A stretch of DNA of 7,800 nt from an uncultured Selenomonadaceae bacterium (GTDB lineage: Bacteria; Bacillota; Negativicutes; Selenomonadales; Selenomonadaceae). Made by a program: the position numbers and the translations under genes. Under the pieces are notes generated by a model. The model did not search any database and was not told the origin of the DNA. It saw only the letters and a list, made by a program, of their open reading frames with translations. Below are positions 1 to 6,490 of the stretch, one piece after another. How positions within the stretch are numbered: position 1 is the first letter of the stretch; the number at the start of each line of letters is the position of its first letter. The stretch spans positions 1 to 7,800 of the forward strand of contig CALZDE010000093.1 of assembly GCA_945637225.1 (NCBI GenBank), in the 5' to 3' direction.

Positions 1-28
1 GAGGACTGGACAATTTAAAAATAAGTAA

Positions 29-61
29 AAACAGCTCTAATCATTATGATTAGGGCTGTTT
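29..61 (-). terminator. Rho-independent terminator after the AAA+/DUF4143 gene
   Basis: Bases 29-42 pair with 48-61 to give a 14-bp stem (one G-U pair) around a 5-nt loop, ATTAT. Read on the minus strand, the stem lies 10 nt after the TAA stop at 72-74 and runs into TTTTT followed by further T-rich sequence, the form of an intrinsic terminator. On the plus strand only three T's follow, so termination of a rightward gene entering from the left edge is possible but weaker. Confidence 0.85.
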
Positions 62-71
62 GCGTTAAATT

Positions 72-1295
72 TTATATGTAGTTTATAGGAATTACTCGAA
101 AATTATTTTGTAATGGTAAAAGTTTATCGTGGTTGCAAATAACACCACCGTCACCAATTTCAATATCTTTAAATTCCTGCAAAACAGAAAAATGTTTAAT
201 ATCTTTCAAATTTGGAGAGGATGTTTTCTTTATTTCTATTGGATATAGACAATTATTTTGGTAGATTAGCAAATCGATTTCTTTACCGCTGGCATCTCGG
301 TAGAAAAATAAATCAGGTATGTCAGCTTTATTGTAATAGGATTTTATTATTTCACTTATTACGTAGGTTTCGTAGATAGCACCAGACATAGCACCTAAGC
401 GAAGGTTATCAGGAGTAAGCCATCTGCAAAGGTAACACACAAGGCCGGTATCTGTGAAATAAATTTTTGGTGTTTTTACAACACGTTTGTTAATATTGGT
501 TGAAAATGGTCTGAGAATATATATTATCCCGGAGGCTTCAAGTATGGAGAGCCAGCGTTTGGCAGTTCTATTATCAATTCCTACATCATTAGCAAGTGAG
601 TTAATATTTAATAATTCGCCTGTGCGGGCAGCTAAAGCTGTTATGAAGCTATTAAATGCTATAGCGTCTCCTACATTAGCTAGTTGCCGTACATCACGCT
701 CTATATAAGTGCGTACATAATCACTGTAGAAATTTTTCCAAGGAAGGTTGTCATTTGAATAAATTTCAGGCATGCTTCCTTTGTGTATTCTATTCCATAA
801 TTCAGTAACGGATATATTTTCTATGCCAGCTTTTTTTCTTTTCTTTAAGTAGTCTAAGGTTGGAAGAAATGGTTCTTCAAAATTTATGTTGGCTAATTCT
901 CTGTTAGAAAGCCCTAACATTTCAATAATGCCAATTCTTCCTGCAAGACTTTCTGAAATGTTTTGCATAAGCTGATATCTTTGTGAGCCAGTGAGTATAT
1001 ACATACCATTGTGTCTGTCACTATCAATTATAAGTTTTAATGTAGGGAAAATTTCTGGTACTAGCTGTACTTCATCAAGAATAAGAGGCGTTCCCTGCAA
1101 TTCTAAAAAATCCTTACTATCACGTTTAACTGCTTCACAATCTGCTAGATCATCCATAGTGATATAATTTATGTCAGAAAAGTATTTTTTTAGAAGTGTA
1201 CTTTTTCCTACTTGACGAGGACCAGTGATAATAATAACAGGATATGCTTGAAAAAGTTTGTTAATAATTTCTTCTACATGACGGCGTATATACAT
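72..1295 (-). CDS. ATP-binding protein, AAA+ ATPase (AAA_14) with C-terminal DUF4143 domain
   Basis: This 407-residue protein belongs to the widespread AAA_14/DUF4143 family of uncertain role, often found as accessory genes in bacteria and archaea. The N-terminal ATPase shows a Walker A motif GPRQVGKST (residues 25-33), a Walker B motif LILDEVQ (71-77) and a sensor-1-like ILTGSQ (100-105). A helix-turn-helix-like stretch follows at about 228-264. The C-terminal part (about 330-385) carries KEIDLLI and then EIKK, with D351, E364 and K366 fitting a PD-(D/E)XK nuclease-like fold. The start is taken as ATG at 1295, because the upstream in-frame GTG at 1304 lies inside the Shine-Dalgarno sequence; using it would add three residues. 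Its own promoter lies at 1368-1396 and a terminator follows directly. Base composition is visibly more A+T-rich than polC, which suggests horizontal gain. The family call is firm; the biological role is unknown. Confidence 0.93.
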   Translation of the reverse strand: MYIRRHVEEIINKLFQAYPVIIITGPRQVGKSTLLKKYFSDINYITMDDLADCEAVKRDSKDFLELQGTPLILDEVQLVPEIFPTLKLIIDSDRHNGMYILTGSQRYQLMQNISESLAGRIGIIEMLGLSNRELANINFEEPFLPTLDYLKKRKKAGIENISVTELWNRIHKGSMPEIYSNDNLPWKNFYSDYVRTYIERDVRQLANVGDAIAFNSFITALAARTGELLNINSLANDVGIDNRTAKRWLSILEASGIIYILRPFSTNINKRVVKTPKIYFTDTGLVCYLCRWLTPDNLRLGAMSGAIYETYVISEIIKSYYNKADIPDLFFYRDASGKEIDLLIYQNNCLYPIEIKKTSSPNLKDIKHFSVLQEFKDIEIGDGGVICNHDKLLPLQNNFRVIPINYI

Positions 1296-1301
1296 TTTCG
1301 A

Positions 1302-1308
1302 CACCTCT
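1302..1308 (-). promoter_or_regulatory. Ribosome binding site deciding the start of the AAA+/DUF4143 gene
   Basis: On the minus strand the sequence is AGAGGTGTCGAAAATG. GAGG (1307-1304) sits 8 nt before ATG (1295-1293). The earlier in-frame GTG (1304-1302) shares bases with this site and has no Shine-Dalgarno of its own upstream. The same 8-nt spacing is seen before polC. Confidence 0.8.
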
Positions 1309-1312
1309 TTTA

Positions 1313-1376
1313 TGATAATATAGCATTTTTAAATACAAAAATCATGATATTTATACATTACAATGCTATTATATCA
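1313..1376. repeat. 64-bp imperfect dyad covering the AAA+/DUF4143 promoter -10 box
   Basis: The 15-nt arm at 1313-1327 and the arm at 1362-1376 are inverted copies matching at 13 of 15 positions. Their centre of symmetry coincides exactly with a perfect palindrome, ATCATGAT, at 1341-1348. Counting the partly matching bases between, 24 of 32 position pairs are complementary. The right arm contains the -10 hexamer of the leftward promoter. It could be a protein-binding dyad, a hairpin in read-through mRNA from the gene upstream, or a degraded small repeat element. Confidence 0.6.
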
Positions 1377-1396
1377 CAACTTTTCTTTGAAATCAA
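1368..1396 (-). promoter_or_regulatory. Sigma-A-type promoter for the AAA+/DUF4143 gene
   Basis: On the minus strand TTGATT (1396-1391) and TATAAT (1373-1368) are separated by 17 nt, placing the transcript start near 1361. The -35 element starts just after the stop codon of the upstream AI-2E-family gene, so the ATPase gene can be transcribed alone. The 5' leader would be about 66 nt. Confidence 0.75.
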
Positions 1397-1397
1397 T

Positions 1398-2387
1398 TTA
1401 TTTGTGGGCGTGAATGTCTAGGATTACGTGCTTGAAGATTACTATAAATGGTACTGCTAGAAACATTCCAGCTGCGCCTAGAATTTCTCCGCCAAAGATT
1501 ACACCTAGGATTATTGCCAAAGGGTGAAGGTTTAAGGATTTTCCTATTATGCTTGGATAAATTACATTATGGTTTACCTGAGTCAGTATGAAGTAGAAAA
1601 TTGCGGTCTGTATTGCCATATCCGGGTATTGGCTGGCTGTCAGCAGTATTCCTATTACAGAGGCGATTGTTGGTCCTAATATTGGTATCAGCTCGCCACA
1701 GCTGGATAGTACCGCAAAGATAGAGCCGTATGGCAGGTCGTTAATAGTGTAATAAATAAACACTACAATGCCAGTAATTCCGCACATAATTAGCTGACTT
1801 CTGACATAAATCTGCAAGGAACGGCATATTGCTACGATCAGGGTGATTACTCTGTTTTCGGAGCCGGCAGGAAACAGGTTGGCGATGAAGGCATCTATTT
1901 TATCTACGTCTTTTAGCATATAGAAGGTAACAAAAATGATGACTACGAAATCTATCAGCTTTCCAAAGAGGGAGAATACCATAGCTAAGGAATTTTTGAG
2001 TATTGTCATGTAGGTTGAAGATATGTCAGCCCATATTTCTGATAGGTCTAAGCCCAAATATTCTTCAGTGTAAGTGCCTGTTGTTTTCTGTAAATTTTCT
2101 GCTAGCAGAGGCAGTTCAGAAATAAATTTTTCTACTGTTGGGATGAAGTCATGTGATATGATGGTAATGGCTACCATGCCCAATATAAGGGTGATGACTA
2201 CTGTTATTGCGGAGGCCAGTCCTCGTGTAATTTTTACTTCCAATCTGTTGACTATTGGTTCTAAAAGGAGCATTAGCAGGCTTGAAATGAAAAATATGAA
2301 TGCAAAGGTGGGGAAAAACCAAAAGAAGGATAAAAGTGCAATTGTTGAAAATGCCAGGAAAAATGATGTTCTGTATTTATACCACAA
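1398..2387 (-). CDS. AI-2E family transporter / PerM-like integral membrane protein
   Basis: This 329-residue polytopic membrane protein belongs to the AI-2E transporter (formerly UPF0118/PerM) family. Members have been linked to autoinducer-2 export, sodium/proton antiport and other transport, so the substrate cannot be assigned from sequence. Hydrophobic segments lie at about residues 9-45, 58-79, 140-160, 197-215, 218-272 and 285-320. A soluble, helical extracytoplasmic region lies at about 80-135. Family hallmarks are ELIPILGP (about 232-239), the VNHNVIYPSIIGKSL stretch (about 271-285) and a C-terminal GAAGMFLAVP block (about 304-313). Length is typical for the family. The start is taken as TTG at 2387, with GAGG 8 nt upstream; the longer reading from GTG at 2396 has no ribosome binding site and uses bases of this one. 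A promoter with a TATAAT box lies about 70 nt upstream. No clear terminator follows before the next leftward gene. Confidence 0.92.
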   Translation of the reverse strand: MWYKYRTSFFLAFSTIALLSFFWFFPTFAFIFFISSLLMLLLEPIVNRLEVKITRGLASAITVVITLILGMVAITIISHDFIPTVEKFISELPLLAENLQKTTGTYTEEYLGLDLSEIWADISSTYMTILKNSLAMVFSLFGKLIDFVVIIFVTFYMLKDVDKIDAFIANLFPAGSENRVITLIVAICRSLQIYVRSQLIMCGITGIVVFIYYTINDLPYGSIFAVLSSCGELIPILGPTIASVIGILLTASQYPDMAIQTAIFYFILTQVNHNVIYPSIIGKSLNLHPLAIILGVIFGGEILGAAGMFLAVPFIVIFKHVILDIHAHK

Positions 2388-2391
2388 CGAA

Positions 2392-2399
2392 ATCACCTC
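2392..2399 (-). promoter_or_regulatory. Ribosome binding site deciding the start of the AI-2E family gene
   Basis: On the minus strand GAGGTGAT matches the 16S anti-Shine-Dalgarno over eight bases. Its GAGG ends 8 nt before TTG (2387-2385). The in-frame GTG at 2396-2394 lies within this site, so it is more likely part of the ribosome binding site than the initiation codon. Confidence 0.7.
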
Positions 2400-2434
2400 A
2401 TATATACGGATTTGAAAGATGTTTTTCTTCTTAA

Positions 2435-2466
2435 TAAAGAGTATACACTATAAAGATTATACACTA
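2435..2466. repeat. Two tandem 16-bp repeats at the leftward promoter
   Basis: TAAAGAGTATACACTA (2435-2450) is followed directly by TAAAGATTATACACTA (2451-2466), with one mismatch in 16. On the minus strand the right copy contains the -10 hexamer TATAAT and the left copy the related TATACT. The position over and just downstream of the -10 box is that expected of a repressor operator, but a simple local duplication is also possible. Confidence 0.75.
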
Positions 2467-2484
2467 CTGTGGAAAAAGTAGCAA
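2456..2484 (-). promoter_or_regulatory. Sigma-A-type promoter for the AI-2E family gene
   Basis: On the minus strand TTGCTA (2484-2479) and TATAAT (2461-2456) have a 17-nt spacer. The predicted transcript start is near 2449, inside the left copy of the tandem repeat, giving a leader of about 60 nt. A DnaA-box-like TTTTCCACA falls within the spacer. Confidence 0.7.
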
Positions 2485-2500
2485 ATGTTTTTGTGGTAAA
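2468..2500. promoter_or_regulatory. Pair of DnaA-box-like nonamers (tentative)
   Basis: TGTGGAAAA (2468-2476) and TGTGGTAAA (2492-2500) are complements of TTTTCCACA and TTTACCACA. Against the DnaA box TTATCCACA they have one and two mismatches. Both have the same orientation, 24 bp apart, between the two divergent promoters. Such short matches occur by chance in A+T-rich DNA, so this is only a candidate. Confidence 0.3.
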
Positions 2501-2540
2501 AGGCTATTGCTTTTGCTAATGATGTCAGCTTCTGCAGGAA

Positions 2541-2569
2541 TTGAAAAAAAACACTGTTTATGATATAAT
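2541..2569 (+). promoter_or_regulatory. Sigma-A-type promoter for polC
   Basis: TTGAAA (2541-2546) and TATAAT (2564-2569) are separated by 17 nt, close to consensus. Transcription would begin near 2576 with a leader of about 38 nt. GGAGG (2601-2605) lies 8 nt before the polC ATG. Confidence 0.8.
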
Positions 2570-2613
2570 AAAGGCTAATGTTGTTTTTATGATTTTATGT
2601 GGAGGCGTAGAAA

Positions 2614-5600
2614 ATGGCGGCCAATAAGTATTGCATTATTCCTAAGGCTAGTAATGCTTTTTGGGATTTGGTCAAGGATATGCATATGACACCTGATGAA
2701 GAAGGCTTCCTGCAGGGGGGCAAAATTCGTCATGTGGAAATCACACCGGATACAAACAGCTGGGAGATTATGCTGTGGAGTTGTCCGGCTATTTCTGCGC
2801 CGCTTTTAAGTCGTGCAGGTCAGCATATTAAAAATAAATGCAAGGTAAATGATGTAATTTTCTATCAGACTGAGCCAGCTTTAGAGGAAATGCTGGAGCG
2901 CAACTGGGGGCGTATTACAGATTATCTTTCCCGCAATCTTCCTTCTATCCGTCATGTGCTTCTTCACAGCCGTCGTATTCTTAATGGTCACAAGGTGCTT
3001 TTGCAGGTGCAGGGTGATTTTGCGGTTCGTGTTTTGACTGATAACGGGATTGACAGAATGCTGGAGACTACCTGTGAAAAGGTCTTTGGCTATCCTGTGC
3101 AGTTTGATTATCAGGCAGTATTTGATGACCTTCCTGTCTGGGCGGATACGGAAACAGTTACTCCTGAGAAATATCAGAGGTTTCAGGCAGAGCATGCCAA
3201 GGAGGTCAGCAAGCAGGCTAAAAGCTCCGCACCAGCTCCTGCAAGTAATTACAGTAATACAAGTGAAGGCGGTGGCTTTACTCCTAATGCTGGTAATGCT
3301 AATTCCAACAAGGGCAGTCGGCGCAGAGGGCCTGTTATTTCTGATGACCCTGATTCACCACTTCTCATGGGCAAGGATGTTTCCGGCGATATTCTTCCTA
3401 TCAGTGAAGCTGTGGGAGAAATGCGCAATGTTGTTTTGCAGGGCATTATTGGCTCTCTCGATGGCAAGAATTTTCAGGCGACAAATCTTATTACCTTTGC
3501 TTTAGCTGATGATACAAATGGTATTTCCTGTAAGGTATTTTTGAAGGATATAAAAGATTTTGAGACTTTGATGGGCTACCTTAAAGGCTGTAACAAGAGT
3601 AATGCTACCTTAAAGGTAAAAGGTTCTTTGCGCTTTGACCGCTATGACGGCGATGTGGTTATGATGGCGGATTCCATTTATAAGGTAAAGCTTCATCAGC
3701 GTGAGGATTTGGCAGAGGAAAAGCGTGTTGAGCTTCATTGTCATACCGTAATGAGTACAATGGACGGTGTTTCCACTGCTACGAATATAATAAAAACTGC
3801 TGCAAGATGGGGCTGGGACGCTATTGCTATTACTGACCATGGTGTAGTGCAGGCATATCCTGAAGCTATGGACGCTGTAAAGAAACTAGACATAAAAGTC
3901 ATTTACGGTATGGAAGGTTATTTGACAGGTGACGACTGGCAGCAGCAGAAAACAAATCACATAATTTTGCTTGCAAAAAATCCTATCGGTTTACGCAATT
4001 TATACAAAATGGTGTCTTGGAGCCATTTGAGGTTTTTCCATAGAAGACCTCGCTTGCCTAGACGTTTGATAGAGGAATACAGAGAAGGCGTTATTGTAGG
4101 TTCTGCCTGTGAAGCAGGTGAATTAATTCGTGCTATTGTGGCTGGTGCTTCTGATGATGAATTATTAAAAATTGCCGAATTTTATGATTTTCTGGAAATT
4201 CAGCCTATCATGAATAATGAGTTTTTAATCAGAAGCAACAGGTATCCTGACATAAACACTGAACAGGATTTAATTAATATAAATTTAAAAGTTGCAGAAC
4301 TTGCTAAAAAGCTAAATAAGCCTTTAATTGCTACTTGTGATGTTCACTTTTTAAATCCAGAGGATCAGATTTATCGTGCGATTTTAATGAAGGGCAATGG
4401 CTTTGAGGATGCAGATTTACAGCCACCTCTTTACTTAAGAACTACCGAAGAAATGCTGGCAGAATTTCAGTATTTAGGTGAGGAAGAAGCTTATAAGGCT
4501 GTTGTCACAAATACAAGAATGATTGCAGATCAGGTAGAGAAGTTTAAGCCTATTCCTGATGGCTTGTACTCACCAATGATTCCCGGTGCTGATGAAGATA
4601 TCACCAATATGACCTATCATAATGCGAAGCGTTTATATGGTGAAAATTTACCAAAGGTAGTGCAGGATAGAATTGATTTAGAGCTGAAGCCAATTATTCA
4701 TCATGGCTTTGCAGTGCTTTATTTAATTGCTCATAAATTGGTGAAAAAATCCAATATTGATGGTTATCTGGTAGGTTCACGAGGTTCTGTTGGTTCTTCT
4801 TTTGTGGCTACCATGACTGATATTACAGAGGTTAATCCTCTGCCACCTCACTGGCGTTGTCCTCATTGTAAAAACAGTGAGTTTGTGGAAGACGGCAGTT
4901 ATGGCTGTGGCTATGATTTGCCTGATAAGACCTGTCCTATCTGTGGTACTAATATGGTGAAGGACGGTCATGATATTCCGTTTGCAGTTTTCCTTGGCTT
5001 TGATGGTGATAAGGTACCGGATATTGACTTGAATTTCTCCGGTGTTTATCAGCCTGTTGCACATAAATACTGTGAGGAGCTTTTCGGCAAGGATAACGTA
5101 TTTAAGGCAGGCTCAATTACTACCGTAGCTGAAAAAACTGCTTATGGCTATGTGAGAAAGTATTACGAAGAAAAGGGACAGCATAAGAGAGAGGCTTTTA
5201 TAAATAAGGTTGCTAAGGGATGTAATGGTGTTAAGCGTACAACTGGCCAGCACCCTGCTGGAATTATGGTAGTTCCTAGAAATATGGATGTTCATTTCTT
5301 TACTCCGCTTCAGCACCCTGCTGATGATATTCATTCAAGTATTACCACGACTCATTTTGACTACCATTCTATATCAAGCCGTTTGGTAAAATTGGATATA
5401 CTGGGCCACGATGATCCTACCGTTATAAAAATGCTGGAGGATTTGACGCATAGGGACCCAAAGACAATTCCTTTTGATGACCCTGTTACATTGTCTCTGT
5501 TTTCTTCAACAACTGCCCTTGGTGTTACTCCTGAGGAATTAGGGGCGACATCAGGTACTTTTGGTATTCCAGAGTTTAGAACTAATTTTACAAGACAGAT

Positions 5601-6438
5601 GATTGATGATACTCATCCAAACTGCTTTAGTGATTTGGTGCGAATTTCCGGTTTTTCTCATGGTACTGATGTATGGCTGGGAAATGCTCAGGATTTAATT
5701 CGTGGCGGTACGTGTACGCTGAAGGACGCTATTTCTGCACGTGACGATATTATGATGTATCTCATTCATAAGGGCGTTGACCCATTGCTGTCCTTTAAGA
5801 CAATGGAGAATGTTCGTAAGGGCAAGGGTATTGCGCCTGATGTAGTAGAAAAGCTGAGAGAGCATAAAATTCCTGAGTGGTATATTGAATCATGTCAGAA
5901 AATAAAGTATATGTTCCCTCGTGCGCATGCTACTGCTTATGTTATGATGGCGTATAGAATTGCCTTCTGTAAGGTTCATTATCCGCTTGCCTACTATGCG
6001 GCATATTTCTCAATTCGTGCTGAAGCATTTGATTCTGATGTTATTGCACAGGGGAAATCTGTGGTAAAGCAGAATATGGATGATTTGAATGCTAAGGATA
6101 AGCTGGAGCCAAAGGAAGCAGAATTTTTGGTAGTTTTACAGCTGGCATGGGAGATGTATATAAGAGGGTATACCGTAGAAAAGGTAGATTTGTACCGTTC
6201 AGAAGCAGATAAATTTGTCATGCTGGAAAAATCTCTTTTACCGCCATTTACATCATTAAAGGGCGTGGGCGGTGTCGATGCGGCGGCTTTGGTGGCTGGT
6301 CGTGAAGGCCCTGCTTTTTCATCAATTGAGAATATGAGAAAGCGTACTGGCATATCCAAAACTGCTATTGAGGCACTTAGAAATCATGGGTGTCTTGAAG
6401 GGATGGAGGAAAGCGATCAGATTGCTTTGTTTGCCTGA
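2614..6438 (+). CDS. polC: DNA polymerase III alpha subunit, PolC type, lacking the exonuclease domain
   Basis: This is the replicative DNA polymerase of low-GC Gram-positive-type bacteria. It copies the chromosome at the fork with the beta clamp. Order of parts over 1274 residues: PolC N-terminal domain (about 1-180); flexible Ser/Asn/Gly-rich linker (about 195-245); OB fold (about 270-360); PHP domain (about 370-580); polymerase core (about 690-1140); helix-hairpin-helix region near LKGVGG (1215-1220); C-terminal clamp-binding motif QIALF (1269-1273). Catalytic aspartates are D803 and D805 in PDIDLNFSG and probably D928 in VKLDILG. A zinc finger uses C749, C752, C774 and C777. PolC of Bacillus subtilis (about 1437 residues) carries a DnaQ-like exonuclease inserted in the PHP domain. 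Here the sequence passes directly from YGMEGYL (about 431-437) to HIILLAKN (449-456), with no insert and no exonuclease motif DxE. Putative PHP metal ligands are H375, H377, D384, H409, E434, H449, C499, D576 and H578. Start, promoter and GGAGG site agree. Leucine codon use shifts strongly around 4100-4740. Confidence 0.98.
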   Translation: MAANKYCIIPKASNAFWDLVKDMHMTPDEEGFLQGGKIRHVEITPDTNSWEIMLWSCPAISAPLLSRAGQHIKNKCKVNDVIFYQTEPALEEMLERNWGRITDYLSRNLPSIRHVLLHSRRILNGHKVLLQVQGDFAVRVLTDNGIDRMLETTCEKVFGYPVQFDYQAVFDDLPVWADTETVTPEKYQRFQAEHAKEVSKQAKSSAPAPASNYSNTSEGGGFTPNAGNANSNKGSRRRGPVISDDPDSPLLMGKDVSGDILPISEAVGEMRNVVLQGIIGSLDGKNFQATNLITFALADDTNGISCKVFLKDIKDFETLMGYLKGCNKSNATLKVKGSLRFDRYDGDVVMMADSIYKVKLHQREDLAEEKRVELHCHTVMSTMDGVSTATNIIKTAARWGWDAIAITDHGVVQAYPEAMDAVKKLDIKVIYGMEGYLTGDDWQQQKTNHIILLAKNPIGLRNLYKMVSWSHLRFFHRRPRLPRRLIEEYREGVIVGSACEAGELIRAIVAGASDDELLKIAEFYDFLEIQPIMNNEFLIRSNRYPDINTEQDLININLKVAELAKKLNKPLIATCDVHFLNPEDQIYRAILMKGNGFEDADLQPPLYLRTTEEMLAEFQYLGEEEAYKAVVTNTRMIADQVEKFKPIPDGLYSPMIPGADEDITNMTYHNAKRLYGENLPKVVQDRIDLELKPIIHHGFAVLYLIAHKLVKKSNIDGYLVGSRGSVGSSFVATMTDITEVNPLPPHWRCPHCKNSEFVEDGSYGCGYDLPDKTCPICGTNMVKDGHDIPFAVFLGFDGDKVPDIDLNFSGVYQPVAHKYCEELFGKDNVFKAGSITTVAEKTAYGYVRKYYEEKGQHKREAFINKVAKGCNGVKRTTGQHPAGIMVVPRNMDVHFFTPLQHPADDIHSSITTTHFDYHSISSRLVKLDILGHDDPTVIKMLEDLTHRDPKTIPFDDPVTLSLFSSTTALGVTPEELGATSGTFGIPEFRTNFTRQMIDDTHPNCFSDLVRISGFSHGTDVWLGNAQDLIRGGTCTLKDAISARDDIMMYLIHKGVDPLLSFKTMENVRKGKGIAPDVVEKLREHKIPEWYIESCQKIKYMFPRAHATAYVMMAYRIAFCKVHYPLAYYAAYFSIRAEAFDSDVIAQGKSVVKQNMDDLNAKDKLEPKEAEFLVVLQLAWEMYIRGYTVEKVDLYRSEADKFVMLEKSLLPPFTSLKGVGGVDAAALVAGREGPAFSSIENMRKRTGISKTAIEALRNHGCLEGMEESDQIALFA

Positions 6439-6453
6439 GCAGTGAGTAATGAA

Positions 6454-6479
6454 TAGTGATTATATTTAGTGATTAGAGG
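6454..6479. repeat. Two 13-bp-period direct repeats in the polC-permease gap
   Basis: TAGTGATTA occurs at 6454-6462 and again at 6467-6475, with a period of 13 bp. It sits in a low-complexity stretch rich in GTGA/GTAATGA words (6442-6479). The second copy runs into GAGG (6476-6479), the probable ribosome binding site of the permease gene, 11 nt from its ATG. Confidence 0.55.
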
Positions 6480-6490
6480 TTATTATTAAA

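Noticed and set aside
1..18. Possible C-terminal tail (Glu-Asp-Trp-Thr-Ile-stop) of a rightward gene entering from the left edge
   Set aside because: Only five codons; another frame (stop at 26-28) is equally open, so no coding claim can be supported.
487..708. 73-codon open frame on the plus strand within the AAA+/DUF4143 gene
   Set aside because: It is antisense to a gene with clear family motifs and has no ribosome binding site or recognisable protein.
1313..1376. Intrinsic terminator for the AI-2E family gene formed by the inverted repeat
   Set aside because: The stem is A+T-rich with a 34-nt gap, and on the minus strand it is followed by AAAGAGG, not a T tract.
2393..2401. Minimal leader frame ATG-AGG-TGA overlapping the AI-2E gene's ribosome binding site
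   Set aside because: The ATG has no ribosome binding site of its own and a two-codon frame in TATATATGAGGTGA is readily explained by chance.
2401..2466. NrdR-box reading of the ACACTATA / TATACACT words near the leftward promoter
   Set aside because: The sequence forms direct, not inverted, 16-bp repeats and lacks the paired palindromic boxes about 31 bp apart expected of NrdR sites.
3050..3505. 151-codon open frame in another frame of polC
   Set aside because: It overlaps conserved PolC N-terminal sequence entirely; its translation is not protein-like for any known family and nothing suggests separate initiation.
5994..6359. 121-codon open frame antisense to the 3' end of polC
   Set aside because: It is an antisense shadow of a conserved coding region with no promoter or ribosome binding site of note.
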